A DNA stretch of 64,000 bases from Nitrosomonas sp. sh817 (GTDB taxonomy: Bacteria > Pseudomonadota > Gammaproteobacteria > Burkholderiales > Nitrosomonadaceae), in the NCBI RefSeq assembly GCF_030908545.1, contig NZ_CP133084.1, positions 1 to 64,000 on the forward strand, written 5' to 3'. A program made the translations under genes and the position numbers. A model generated the notes under the pieces. That model saw only the letters and a list, made by a program, of their open reading frames with translations. It did no database searches and had not been told where the DNA came from. Below, piece by piece: positions 8,755 through 16,819 of this stretch. The first letter of the stretch is position 1, and every line of letters begins with the position of its first letter.

Positions 8755-9705
8755 TCAATAAGAAACCTTGAACGTTGGACTATCCTCTGGTCGGGTTTTG
8801 CGATGATCATAAATCCTTGTAGTAGCAATATTGGCATGTCCCAGCCATTCTTGTACTTTGGCAATATCTGCTTGATGATCCAGCGCATTGGTGGCTGCTG
8901 TTGCGCGTAAGGAATGCGCGCCGATTTTGAAACCTAGCTTTTCAGAGTATATCTGCACCAATTTATAAATACCGTCTGGGGTAATCGGTTTTTGTGATCC
9001 CTTAATCCGGTTATTACTGGTTGAACGGAATAATGCGCCAGTATCTTCCATGACATGTCCTGCTGCATCCAGGTAATCATGGATTAAGCTGCTGGCTGCG
9101 GGGTGCAGCGGTACATAACGTGTTTTACCCCCTTTACCGGATATTTTTATATGAGGCACACCACGACGTTCCTGCTTAAAATCTTTAACTTTCAATCGGC
9201 ACAACTCATCACGCCGCAAGGCGTGATAAAGCAGGGTGGCCAGTATTGCGCGATCACGCTTTCCTTTCAGTGAGCTACCATCCGGTGCATCAAGCAATTC
9301 GCGCGCCTGATGATCTCCGATTGCCGGAGTTCTTCCTTCATAACTTTCTACAGCTGGTCGCTTCACGCCCTTTACTGGATTATGGGTAACTGTGTTTTTC
9401 TCACATAAATATTCAAATAAAGAAGATAGTGCCGCCAGACGGTGGCGAATACTCATATTACTTAATGATCGATTCACCAAATCATCGCGCCAGGCAATAA
9501 TATGGGCACGAGCTATAACCCTGAATTCTTCCGGATTCTGAATACCCGTGAAATTCATAAAATCCTTTAGAGCATTTTCATAGGCACGTTGTGTTGCTTT
9601 GTTGCCTAAGTTGGCGAACCATTCAACTTCAGGTGGAACATCAGCAAGCCCCTGAAATTCTTTTGAAGTAAGTGCTCGATTGCTGGTGGTGATCAGGTCT
9701 TTCAT
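8755..9705 (-). CDS. Tyrosine recombinase (phage-type integrase)
   Basis: A 316-residue site-specific recombinase of the XerC/D-like class. The N-terminal half is a SAM-like DNA-binding domain (ATQRAYENALKDFMNF). The catalytic domain shows the expected residues: Arg in LLYHALRRDELCRL, Lys in KGGKTRYVPL, H-x-x-R in GAHSLRATAATN, His in WLGHANIATT, and the nucleophile Tyr in TRIYDHRKTR. It is full length. It sits beside probable defence genes and a dead toxin-antitoxin pair, so it may have moved the block at about 4.1-10.3 kb, but no pair of attachment sites was identified. Confidence 0.9.
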   Translation of the reverse strand: MKDLITTSNRALTSKEFQGLADVPPEVEWFANLGNKATQRAYENALKDFMNFTGIQNPEEFRVIARAHIIAWRDDLVNRSLSNMSIRHRLAALSSLFEYLCEKNTVTHNPVKGVKRPAVESYEGRTPAIGDHQARELLDAPDGSSLKGKRDRAILATLLYHALRRDELCRLKVKDFKQERRGVPHIKISGKGGKTRYVPLHPAASSLIHDYLDAAGHVMEDTGALFRSTSNNRIKGSQKPITPDGIYKLVQIYSEKLGFKIGAHSLRATAATNALDHQADIAKVQEWLGHANIATTRIYDHRKTRPEDSPTFKVSY

Positions 9706-9784
9706 ATTATTTATCTAGTCCATGCATTTTTATGCAAATCTTAACTACTAATATTTCATAATTTTTACCGTCATTATAAAGCTA

Positions 9785-9820
9785 CTTTACTATTGATAAC
9801 ATATTTTATCAATAGTAAAG
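9785..9820. repeat. Perfect 15-bp inverted repeat between divergent genes
   Basis: CTTTACTATTGATAA and its exact reverse complement are separated by 6 bases. The repeat lies between the recombinase (leftward) and the Phd-like antitoxin (rightward), about 85 bases before the antitoxin ATG. It fits an operator for a self-regulating antitoxin, or a recombinase-related site. The choice between these is inference. Confidence 0.55.
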
Positions 9821-9903
9821 ATGGGACTTAAGTTGTGTTTCTGATTTTTTAATTGAAGGATTTTTTTCATAAGTCTAGACAATCTAGCCTAGATAGGAAA
9901 ATT

Positions 9904-10153
9904 ATGGATGAATGGCGTATTGCAGATGCAAAAAATAAATTTAGTGAATTGTTCAATAATGCACTGATTGGAAAAATTCAAGTTGTTCACCGGCGGGATG
10001 GTGATGTTGTAATCATTTCCAAAAACGAATATGAACCGCTGATTGGTCAAAAGAAAACTTTTAATTTAAGCAATATATTCTCTCTCCACCATACGAGATC
10101 GACCATCTAAATGATATGCGTGATAAAAGTTCAATGCGGCTAGTTGATCTATG
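9904..10153 (+). pseudogene. Phd/YefM-family antitoxin, frameshifted
   Basis: From the ATG at 9904 (AGGAAAA just upstream) the protein begins MDEWRIADAKNKFSELFNNA. It includes HRRDGDVVIISKNEYEPLIG, the DNA-binding half of Phd/YefM antitoxins. The open frame ends at 10110. Shifting one frame in the TCTCTC tract at about 10079-10085 gives SPPYEIDHLNDMRDKSSMR and VDL, a normal toxin-binding tail ending in an ATGA overlap with the toxin start at 10151. The sequence therefore shows a slippage frameshift that removes the toxin-neutralising tail. The partner toxin gene is also truncated. Confidence 0.75.
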
Positions 10154-10311
10154 AGGGTATTATTGGATACATGCGTGTTATCCGAACTCTATAAACCAGA
10201 TCCACTGGTTACGGTTTATGAAGCTGTTAATGATGTTCCAGATGAACATCTGTTTATCTGCGTTATTACAATAGGAGAAATCGGCAAAGGTATCGCGCTT
10301 TTGCCAGATTG
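10151..10311 (+). pseudogene. PIN-domain (VapC-like) toxin, truncated
   Basis: The N-terminal 53 or so residues, MRVLLDTCVLSELYKPDP through TIGEIGKGIALLPD, match PIN-domain ribonuclease toxins. They carry the first acidic metal ligand (Asp6) and the ExxKG-like EIGKGI. After about residue 54 the frame runs into IS1595 transposase sequence (ATLQAIIRG...HSDGWRG), so the C-terminal acidic residues are missing. The toxin should be inactive. The frameshifted antitoxin upstream overlaps it. Confidence 0.75.
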
Positions 10312-10664
10312 TTCTAAAGCGACATTGCAAGCCATTATCCGTGGTCATGTAGCACCAGATACCGTGATCCATTCTGATGGATGGCGCGGGCTATGACGGA
10401 TTGGTCGATATTGGCTTTGATAAGCACTTCAGGGTACATCATGGTAACAATGAATTTGCCAGTGGTGAGCGGCATATTAACGGTATCGAATCTTTCTGAA
10501 GTTTTGCCAAGCGCCGTTTGGCAAAATTCAATAACGTGCCTGAGCGCACCTTTTATCTGCACCTGAAAGAAACCGAATTTCGTTTTAATCATCGTCGTGA
10601 TAATCTCTATCATAAAATTCTCAAATTATTACGTTTAAACCCGCTTTAACTTCCTAAGACCCTT
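10312..10664 (+). mobile_element. IS1595-family transposase remnant (3' part)
   Basis: Translation across frames gives HSDGWRG, YDGLVDIGFDKHFRVHHG, NGIESFW, FAKRRLAKFNNV and TFYLHLKETEFRFNHRRDN, the catalytic C-terminal half of ISXO2/IS1595 transposases. An extra G after TGGCGCG near 10389 shifts the frame. A TGA replaces TGG in the ESFWSF motif near 10497. CCTAAGACCC at 10653-10662 looks like the element's end. The 5' half is missing and the copy is inactive. A second 3' scar lies at 13811-13925 in the same direction. Confidence 0.8.
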
Positions 10665-10688
10665 CTTTTAAATTCAATCCAGTGAATA

Positions 10689-10694
10689 TATAAT
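10689..10694 (+). promoter_or_regulatory. Candidate -10 element upstream of amoC
   Basis: TATAAT occurs about 150 bases upstream of the amoC start. The best -35-like match, TTTAAA at 10667-10672, is poor and has 16-base spacing. It lies immediately inside the end of the IS1595 scar, so insertion may have built or altered this promoter. It is a candidate only. Confidence 0.3.
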
Positions 10695-10843
10695 ACCAAT
10701 GCAGGCTTTATGGGAACTATCATGAAAAAACAAAGTCTACTTTTAATTATAAGGAATTAGATTTCATCTATTTAATTTTCTAATAGATAAGATCATTCTT
10801 TTTAAGATTTTTTTTAAAAATTAAATGATTAGGAGGTATTAAA

Positions 10844-11659
10844 ATGGCAACAGCCTATAACACAAGTAGTAACGTTACCAGTAAAAGTGGTGATTATGAT
10901 ATGTCACTTTGGTACGATTCAAAGTACTACAAAATTGGTCTTTTTACGATGCTTTCTGTAGCGATATTTTGGATCTGGTATCAAAGGACATTTGCATATT
11001 CACACGGCATGGACTCGATGGAACCGGAATTTGACAAAGTGTGGATGGGGCTGTGGCGTGTGCACATGACGCTGATGCCGCTGTTTGCGCTGGTTACCTG
11101 GGGCTGGATATTAAAAACCCGTGACACGAAAGAGCAATTGGACAACCTGGATCCCAAGTTAGAGATCAAACGTTATTTTTACTGGCTGATGTGGCTGGGT
11201 GTGTATCTGTTTGGCGTTTACTGGGGCGGCAGCTTCTTCACCGAACAAGATGCATCGTGGCACCAAGTGATTATTCGTGACACCAGCTTCACACCAAGTC
11301 ACGTAGTGGTGTTTTATGGTTCATTCCCGATGTACATTGTATGTGGCGTAGCTTCATACCTGTACGCGATGACCCGTCTGCCATTATATAGCCGCGGCAC
11401 ATCATTTCCGTTGGTGATGGCGATTGCAGGCCCGTTGATGATTCTGCCAAACGTAGGATTGAACGAATGGGGCCATGCATTCTGGTTCATGGAAGAACTG
11501 TTTAGTGCGCCATTGCACTGGGGCTTTGTGATTCTGGGTTGGGCAGGTTTATTTTCAGGTGGTATTGCAGCGCAAATCATCACCCGTTACTCAAACCTGA
11601 CGGACGTAATCTGGAACAACCAAAGCAAAGACATTCTCAATAACCGGATTGTTCCTTAA
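10844..11659 (+). CDS. amoC: Ammonia monooxygenase subunit C
   Basis: A full-length 271-residue AmoC, the membrane subunit of ammonia monooxygenase, which oxidises ammonia to hydroxylamine. It closely resembles Nitrosomonas AmoC throughout, for example [35 protein letters not shown] and NRIVP at the end. The metal-site residues equivalent to Asp156/His160/His173 of PmoC are Asp136, His140 (DASWH) and His153 (TPSH). About six hydrophobic segments are present. The ribosome site AGGAGG is 8 bases before the ATG. No amoA or amoB lies nearby, so this is a singleton copy like the extra amoC genes of Nitrosomonas chromosomes, which have been linked to stress recovery. It lies between two IS1595 scars on a plasmid. 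Confidence 0.97.
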   Translation: MATAYNTSSNVTSKSGDYDMSLWYDSKYYKIGLFTMLSVAIFWIWYQRTFAYSHGMDSMEPEFDKVWMGLWRVHMTLMPLFALVTWGWILKTRDTKEQLDNLDPKLEIKRYFYWLMWLGVYLFGVYWGGSFFTEQDASWHQVIIRDTSFTPSHVVVFYGSFPMYIVCGVASYLYAMTRLPLYSRGTSFPLVMAIAGPLMILPNVGLNEWGHAFWFMEELFSAPLHWGFVILGWAGLFSGGIAAQIITRYSNLTDVIWNNQSKDILNNRIVP

Positions 11660-11676
11660 TTTGAGATTTATTTAAT

Positions 11677-11711
11677 ATTCCCGCCTCTTATGAATAATAA
11701 AAGGCGGGAAT
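11677..11711 (+). terminator. GC-rich hairpin after amoC
   Basis: ATTCCCGCCT and AGGCGGGAAT form a perfect 10-base stem with a 15-base loop, 18 bases after the amoC stop. The run that follows on the plus strand is A-rich rather than T-rich, so it is more likely an attenuator or RNA-processing or stabilising hairpin than a classical terminator. Confidence 0.6.
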
Positions 11712-11758
11712 TAAAAAAGGATTAGAATTAAAAATTAAAGAAAATCTGGGAGAAGGAA

Positions 11759-12310
11759 ATGACTAAACAGAGAATGTTTATATTCGTCTTGATACTTACC
11801 TTTTCTACAGTATTTCCAGTAAGTGCTGTTTTTGCACATGGAAAAGTAACATTAGAATCAGATATATGTGTAAGAAACATCGCGGGGAGCATGGTACATT
11901 TAAGCACTTACCAGCCACAACACGACCCGGAGGCTGAATACTGCACAGAGATTCCTAAAGAAGGCGAAATTCTATGGGTTTTGGATCTAGTAGATCAGGC
12001 GCTACGCGATATGCCTATTGCAATACAGTTAGTAAGAGGAAGCGAGAAAAATAACAGCAAGACGATATCTTCCTTTTATTCAAGAAATCATTCGGATGGG
12101 GTGATTAAAGGCGAATTTAACTTAGATGAAGGAAACTATACCATGTTCATTACCGGTGAGGGAGTTCCTCCTTTACTCTATGAATTTCCTCTTAAAATCC
12201 AAAAGGTCAATTATGTAGCTGCCTTTAGTACAGCAGTACCTTACTTACTAACCTTTTTGTTACTTGCCTTTCTATCAAATAAGTTATTGAAAAGAAAAAA
12301 GGCACGATAA
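11759..12310 (+). CDS. Secreted, C-terminally anchored protein downstream of amoC
   Basis: A 183-residue protein with a signal peptide (residues 1-26, ending VFA before His) and one C-terminal hydrophobic helix (about 156-177) followed by KLLKRKKAR. The bulk should be outside the cytoplasmic membrane, tethered by the tail. Cleavage after Ala26 would leave His-Gly as the new N-terminus, and two Cys (in ESDICVRN and EYCTEIP) could pair. The layout is like AmoD/PmoD-type accessory proteins found beside ammonia and methane monooxygenase genes, but I do not see their copper motif and do not assign the name. A role with AmoC is inferred from the same strand, a 99-base gap and a matching AGAAGGAAATG start. 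Confidence 0.6.
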   Translation: MTKQRMFIFVLILTFSTVFPVSAVFAHGKVTLESDICVRNIAGSMVHLSTYQPQHDPEAEYCTEIPKEGEILWVLDLVDQALRDMPIAIQLVRGSEKNNSKTISSFYSRNHSDGVIKGEFNLDEGNYTMFITGEGVPPLLYEFPLKIQKVNYVAAFSTAVPYLLTFLLLAFLSNKLLKRKKAR

Positions 12311-12398
12311 ACATTGTTATTTTTAACAAATTATGTATATAATTAATACGCACTTGAACGATAATTTATCGGGCTTATACCGTTTCACATTTCTTTGA

Positions 12399-12440
12399 GT
12401 TATAGCTGGGTTTATTTCTTTCCTTTAACCCAGTTATAAC
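12399..12440 (+). terminator. Hairpin downstream of the amoC-linked gene
   Basis: GTTATAGCTGGGTTT pairs with TAACCCAGTTATAAC across a 12-base, T- and C-rich loop. It lies about 90 bases after the upstream gene and probably ends this transcription unit. The rest of 12311-12627 holds no supported gene. Confidence 0.5.
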
Positions 12441-12627
12441 AATTTCCTTAATAATTGCGTTTTTATATATGGCGCGATTACATTCTCTGGTTTCCACCTG
12501 TACCAATCCTCGGTAACATACAGAAGAGCATAATGACTTATATTGCCATGCTGACTAGGCATGCAGTGATTCATCTGATGAAATATCAGGGAAAAAATGT
12601 TTTTTGAGCCCAAAACACACTTTTCAT

Positions 12628-13602
12628 TTAGGATACTTCAGTTAGTTCATGATTTATAAGTTTTGGAATTAATCGCACATAGATGAGTTGGCTCACGAGC
12701 TCGACAAGAGTTTGTGTAACGATGATCGCTGGTAACACAGGTATTGCTCCTGGTACTGCAAGTGCCAGAGGTAACACTACTAGCGAGTTTCGTGTACCTG
12801 AGCTGAAAGCTATAGCACGACCAGCTGGTGCATCAAGGTGGAAAAATCGACTTATCAGCCACCCTATTAATGGAGAAACAGCCGCAAAAGTAATATATAT
12901 CGGAACTGTTATCCATACTGCCTCCATCGCCTCTTCCAATTGCGGAACAACAGCCGCAATAACTACAAACAGAACGAGTGCTGTGGCAGGTACTGGTAAT
13001 AATCCTAATCTAGATAATACCCAAACCCCAGTGTTAGTCTGAGCTGCCCAAATTTGAACAATACTGGCAAGTATTAAGGGGATCGCAATCAGAAAAATGA
13101 ACGCATGAACGAATGGAGTGAAATGGATAAGTTCAGTTGCGTTATCCCCTAGAAAAAACCCCATATATACGGGTAATAACAACATTTGAACAATTAAGAG
13201 TATTGGCGTTGAGGCAAGGAGCAGTCTGGCATCAGCACGGCCAAGATGTGAAAATGTAACAACATAGTCTATACAAGGAGTGAGTAGAACTAATAACACC
13301 CCAAATAAAATCAGCGGATTTGGTATTAAAAACTGTACCAGTACGGCAACAAATAAAGGAATTATGACAAAATTCGTGAGAAGCAATGCAGTAAAAAACC
13401 GAATACGAGTAAATGCTTGTCTAAGATTTGTAAGAGGTACTTGTAGAAATGTTACGAAGAGCATTAATGCTAAAGCTGGATTTATCCCTACTTCAAGTAT
13501 AGTTGTTTGAGGTACAAACATACCTATAACCGCTGCGATAGCTACGGTACTAAAATAAATGCTGATTTGCCTATTTTCCAAGAATTCTTTAAATCTTTGC
13601 AC
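12628..13602 (-). CDS. SBF-family (bile acid:sodium symporter-like) transporter
   Basis: A 324-residue integral membrane protein with about ten hydrophobic segments. Family marks include GINPALALMLFVTFLQVPL near the N-terminus and PAGRAIAFSSGTRNSLVVLP near the C-terminus. The latter is the conserved discontinuous-helix region of the SBF/ACR3 superfamily. Members move bile acids, pantoate, arsenite or other small anions with sodium or protons. The substrate cannot be read from sequence, and no arsenic genes are adjacent, so I do not call it Acr3. It points toward the amoC unit and shares the interval between the IS1595 scars. Confidence 0.8.
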   Translation of the reverse strand: MQRFKEFLENRQISIYFSTVAIAAVIGMFVPQTTILEVGINPALALMLFVTFLQVPLTNLRQAFTRIRFFTALLLTNFVIIPLFVAVLVQFLIPNPLILFGVLLVLLTPCIDYVVTFSHLGRADARLLLASTPILLIVQMLLLPVYMGFFLGDNATELIHFTPFVHAFIFLIAIPLILASIVQIWAAQTNTGVWVLSRLGLLPVPATALVLFVVIAAVVPQLEEAMEAVWITVPIYITFAAVSPLIGWLISRFFHLDAPAGRAIAFSSGTRNSLVVLPLALAVPGAIPVLPAIIVTQTLVELVSQLIYVRLIPKLINHELTEVS

Positions 13603-13810
13603 CCTATGAATTTTCCCGATTATTATGTTGCGTGAACAGTATTTTTTGGAAGCAAGCTTGTCATTATTAATATTTGTTGAGTGTATGAAAGCTTATCATT
13701 TATTCTACTAACAAAATGCAGAGTAAATATGTAAAAACCCCGACTCATGGGGGGTAGGTATATCATCGTTTGCAGTCATCGGCATCCCTCCCTGTCCTTC
13801 AAGCCTGATC
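13603..13810. other. Intergenic region with a short G/C hairpin
   Basis: This holds the upstream region of the SBF gene and, at about 13736-13758, ACCCC and GGGGGT around a short spacer. That could be a weak hairpin. No gene is supported. Confidence 0.35.
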
Positions 13811-13925
13811 ACACCTTTTATCTGCACCTGAAAGAAACTGAATTTCGTTTTAATCATCGCGGTGATAATCTCTATCAGAAAACCCTTAAATTGTTACGTC
13901 TAAAACCGCTTTAATTTTCTAAGAC
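13811..13925 (+). mobile_element. IS1595-family transposase 3' scar, second copy
   Basis: The translation contains TFYLHLKETEFRFNHRGDN and LKLLRLKP, the same C-terminal end as the remnant at 10312-10664, with scattered base differences. It keeps the TTCTAAGACTC end. Only about 35 codons remain. It is in the same orientation as the first scar, so together they bracket amoC, its neighbour and the SBF transporter. Confidence 0.8.
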
Positions 13926-13931
13926 TCTAAT

Positions 13932-15194
13932 TTAATTAGAAATTAAAATCGGTGGGGATATATCATTTATTTGTTTTTCTGTGTCATTGACACGTTTATT
14001 GGCGGCTTTTTGTTCGCTTATAAATTGATTAGAAGGAAAAATTGTATATTTCACATCAGTTATTGCACGGCTTTCTTTACGTTCGTCTGTTTCATAGCTC
14101 GCTATGATATTTTTTTCTTTTAATTCGTCTAATGCTGAAAGCACTTTTCTTCTGTTATCAATTTCTCTGCTTTGCTGCAATAATCCGGTGCTTTTCAAAT
14201 CTGAAAACATGAAATGATAGTTATTGATAAGATTGGCGTGCCGGTAACGATTGATTAATTTCTTATAAATAAAGCGAGAGAGTTGTTCATCGCAGCTCAT
14301 CAGACGATCATAGTTAAATTGTCTGTATTCAAGGCGATTTATTGCATGGCTAATAAACAGAGGTAATCTACCGATGTGTTGTGCGTCAGTATCGGCAAGA
14401 TACTCTTCACGGCCAACGGTCACCAAGTCTTGTAGAATGGAACCTTTCCAGATTTCCTTTTTCTCTTTAGAGAGCGAGATTACGCAAGAACTCATCACCT
14501 CTATAGCATGTTTTATTTGGTTAATATTTCGATCGCGACCTCTGGATGCGAGCTCTTTCAAAACCATTCTTAAAGAAAACCGAACCCATGTTTCAACCTT
14601 ATTGACATCATGAATGCCATGATTTTGTATAGTGAGAATTTTTTTTAAAGCTTCTTCCACAAGTTCTTCAGTTATACCAGGGAAGAAAGCTTGATATTTA
14701 TTATTCCCTTGTTTTATCAAGGCCGGTTGAATGCGAACAGTAAAATAACTGCCTTTCTCCGTATAGTTCCATTCATAGGGATCAGCATGGCCTGTATCTG
14801 TTCTTAATTTTTTTACTTGTGCAGGTGTCAAAAAATATTTCGGAATGCTTTCCCATATTTCAACGGTATTTGAAACCTCACTTTTGTCATTGGTGACAAA
14901 CTGTGAGAACAGATCAAGTTGAAGGCTTTTAATGTACTTTTCTGGCGGTTTTTTCTCTGGCATATATAGTGTATAAGGAGTCGTAAATTCAGATCCACGT
15001 TTATTTGTATTATCAATTAAAATACGCGTAATCATTAACAATGACATTAACACACTTATCTGTAAGGATATCAATACACCTATTTCTAACACATTAAATA
15101 CAAGCGTTTGCAGATAAAAACTCCAATAAGGTGCAAAGGCTCCAATAAAAGCAAAATGAAAGTAATAAAATCCCGAAAAACGAAGCAAACGCAT
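13932..15194 (-). pseudogene. Chimera: MFS transporter N-terminus fused to plasmid Rep protein
   Basis: The 420-codon frame starts with about 57 residues typical of an MFS_1-like transporter (FHFAFIGAFAPYWSFYLQTL, VLEIGVLISLQ), with two membrane segments. From about DNTNKRG onward it matches the replication initiator encoded at 62630-63721, including KKPPEKYIKSLQLDLFSQFV and a nearly identical stretch over the last 200 residues. The Rep C-terminus is replaced after TEKQ by a few residues running into the IS1595 scar. An internal ATG at 14963 (MPEKKPPEK) could start a nearly full Rep on its own. No iterons lie beside it. It is probably the remains of a second, related replicon. Confidence 0.8.
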
Positions 15195-15326
15195 AAAGTA
15201 TTAATGTAATAAAATTATTTTATGATCGCTCAAGATTAACAGAAATTACAACCGTTGAAGAGGAGCCTCGATGCTTTATTACTATAGGCAAAACGTAGTG
15301 GACAGTCAGCCATGTGCGTAAACATT

Positions 15327-15695
15327 TTAAATACTCGCTCGTTGAGCGGCGTAGCCCAAAAAACTTAAATTTTTCTTACGATGGCGTTGACCCGTGCATC
15401 CATCCCATTCGTACGCATCCAGATCTTCTGGGGCTGAATTCGTTACACTTGCAACGTAGACAACGATTTCATGAGGTATGCTTTTTTGATCGTTTGAGAA
15501 AAAGTCTTGAAATTGAAAAAATTTGAGCAGAATTTCACATCCAAGTCGGTCGCGACCAATGCGGCCTAGCAATAACACCAATTTCCCGACAGATAGTGAC
15601 CACCGAGTTTCCAGTTCGTCTTTGCTCCAATGCCATTTCAAAAATTCTCCTCGCAACACGCGGAATAGATGAGAAGACATGCTTGCTATTGGCAA
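15327..15695 (-). pseudogene. Tn3-family TnpA N-terminal remnant
   Basis: The 122-residue frame contains DRLGCEILLKFFQFQDFF, IPHEIVVYVASV and DAYEWDGCTGQRHRKKNLSFLGY. These line up with the N-terminal DUF4158 domain of Tn3-family transposases and with the tnpA at 45178-46771. The frame ends after about 120 residues and the catalytic region is absent. The element it came from has been lost. Confidence 0.65.
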
Positions 15696-15735
15696 TTTTA
15701 TCGTGATAACTCATTTTATGTGGTGGTTTTTGCAG

Positions 15736-16152
15736 CTATGTGCACACTACCCCATATTCAGGTGGTGCGTCGATAGTCACCACATAAACCCGAGTTTCTT
15801 TGTCTCTTTCTGCCAATAATCCTTGAATCATCATTCGCTTATCCAATTCTATCCAGTGGGATTGATTGTCATGGTCTTTTTCCATGAACTGTTCAGCAGC
15901 AATTAAAACCGGTCTTGGGTGCCAGGGCTTCCATTTGTCGCTTTTGATAGAATTCAGTCGTGCCCAGCCGCCATTCGGAAATTTACCGATGGCTTCATCC
16001 TTGCGTCTGCCCCACGTTATCCAGGTAACATTGCTATCTCGTAGCCGCACAGGCAAGCGTGCGTCCGGTTGCGGGAAATAAATCTTTTGATCCTGGTATT
16101 CAATACCACCGTACATGGCGCCCCTGCTGCGTAAGTACATAGATTGCTGCAA
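15736..16152 (-). CDS. Possible SRAP-like (YedK/HMCES-type) protein, probably decayed
   Basis: A 138-residue frame with VTWITWGRRKDEA, NGGWARLNSI, PVLIAAEQFMEKD, SHWIELD and TRVYVVTIDAP in an order that recalls short SRAP-domain proteins, which bind abasic sites in single-stranded DNA. That family starts Met-Cys and uses Cys2. Here the matching internal start (Met13) is followed by Tyr (MYGGIEYQ), and the C-terminal end looks cut short. If the assignment is right the protein has lost its catalytic Cys. I hold the family call with low confidence; it could be an unrelated conserved plasmid protein. Confidence 0.4.
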   Translation of the reverse strand: MQQSMYLRSRGAMYGGIEYQDQKIYFPQPDARLPVRLRDSNVTWITWGRRKDEAIGKFPNGGWARLNSIKSDKWKPWHPRPVLIAAEQFMEKDHDNQSHWIELDKRMMIQGLLAERDKETRVYVVTIDAPPEYGVVCT

Positions 16153-16170
16153 GAGAAGGAATTAATACAT

Positions 16171-16485
16171 TCAGACGACAGCTTCCAGACCGCGCTTTTG
16201 CACAAGATGTAGTAACTTAAGAGCGGTACCTGTTGGCCGTTTCTGTCCGATCTCCCATTTTTGTACTGTCGAAACACTTGTATTTAGTATGGCAGCAAAC
16301 ACCGCCTGACTGACACGTGTAGCTTCGCGAATTTGTTTTATCTGCTCCGGTCCCAAGGGTTCAATAGGCGGCAAGCACAATCGATCGAATTCGCGTAGCG
16401 TAACCTGATCCAACACGCCAGCCTTGTGTAAACCCTTGGCCGTATCATGTACAGCCTCAAGAATGGTTGATTTAGTCTTGCGCAT
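16171..16485 (-). CDS. higA: HigA-like Xre-family antitoxin
   Basis: A 104-residue protein with a C-terminal helix-turn-helix: IREATRVSQAVFAAILNTSV followed by STVQKWEIGQKRPTG. That is the classic Xre/HigA DNA-recognition region. The N-terminal half would contact the toxin. The gene follows the RelE-like toxin gene with a 14-base overlap, the toxin-first order typical of higBA loci. It probably represses its own operon with the toxin. It looks intact. Confidence 0.85.
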   Translation of the reverse strand: MRKTKSTILEAVHDTAKGLHKAGVLDQVTLREFDRLCLPPIEPLGPEQIKQIREATRVSQAVFAAILNTSVSTVQKWEIGQKRPTGTALKLLHLVQKRGLEAVV

Positions 16486-16819
16486 CGCAATTAACCTCCA
16501 TTAATTCTCCCGCATATTGTGCTTTATCGAGCGCCTGCGCGGTTAGTGACAGCAGGTGAGCAGCCAACAGCTTTAGCGCTATCTCTTCATCTTTGTCGAT
16601 GTTGCTACGTTCGTTCTTTGGGAAGCCAAATAAGAATATCCAACGGTTTCCTTTGTTGGTGACGACCAATGTGCGAAAGCCGCTTCTCTTTCCTTGTCCT
16701 AATCGCGCAATTCGTTTTTTCAGCAGCCCATTGCCGAGGTCGGCATCATACAGTCCCTCAGTCATCTCACGCACAGCGGCGCACAGACTAGGCGAGGTCA
16801 TCCTTGTTTGTTTGCCCAA
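16472..16819 (-). CDS. higB: RelE/HigB-like toxin
   Basis: A 115-residue RelE-superfamily toxin of the longer HigB-2 type. Marks are KKRIARLGQGKRSGFRTLVV, RWIFLFGFPKNERSNID and a C-terminal helical LKLLAAHLLSLTAQAL segment. These proteins cleave mRNA at the ribosome unless held by the cognate antitoxin. It is the first gene of a two-gene operon. The AT-rich 160 bases upstream (to 16980) would hold the promoter. It is a likely stability module for the plasmid or for the ancestral second replicon. Confidence 0.83.
   Translation of the reverse strand: MGKQTRMTSPSLCAAVREMTEGLYDADLGNGLLKKRIARLGQGKRSGFRTLVVTNKGNRWIFLFGFPKNERSNIDKDEEIALKLLAAHLLSLTAQALDKAQYAGELMEVNCDAQD

Noticed and set aside
12683..13042. 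119-codon plus-strand frame
   Set aside because: Lies wholly opposite the SBF transporter gene and has no family features; it is a frame shadow.
12628..13602. Arsenite exporter Acr3
   Set aside because: The superfamily is right, but no arsenic genes or regulator are nearby and the sequence does not allow the substrate to be named.
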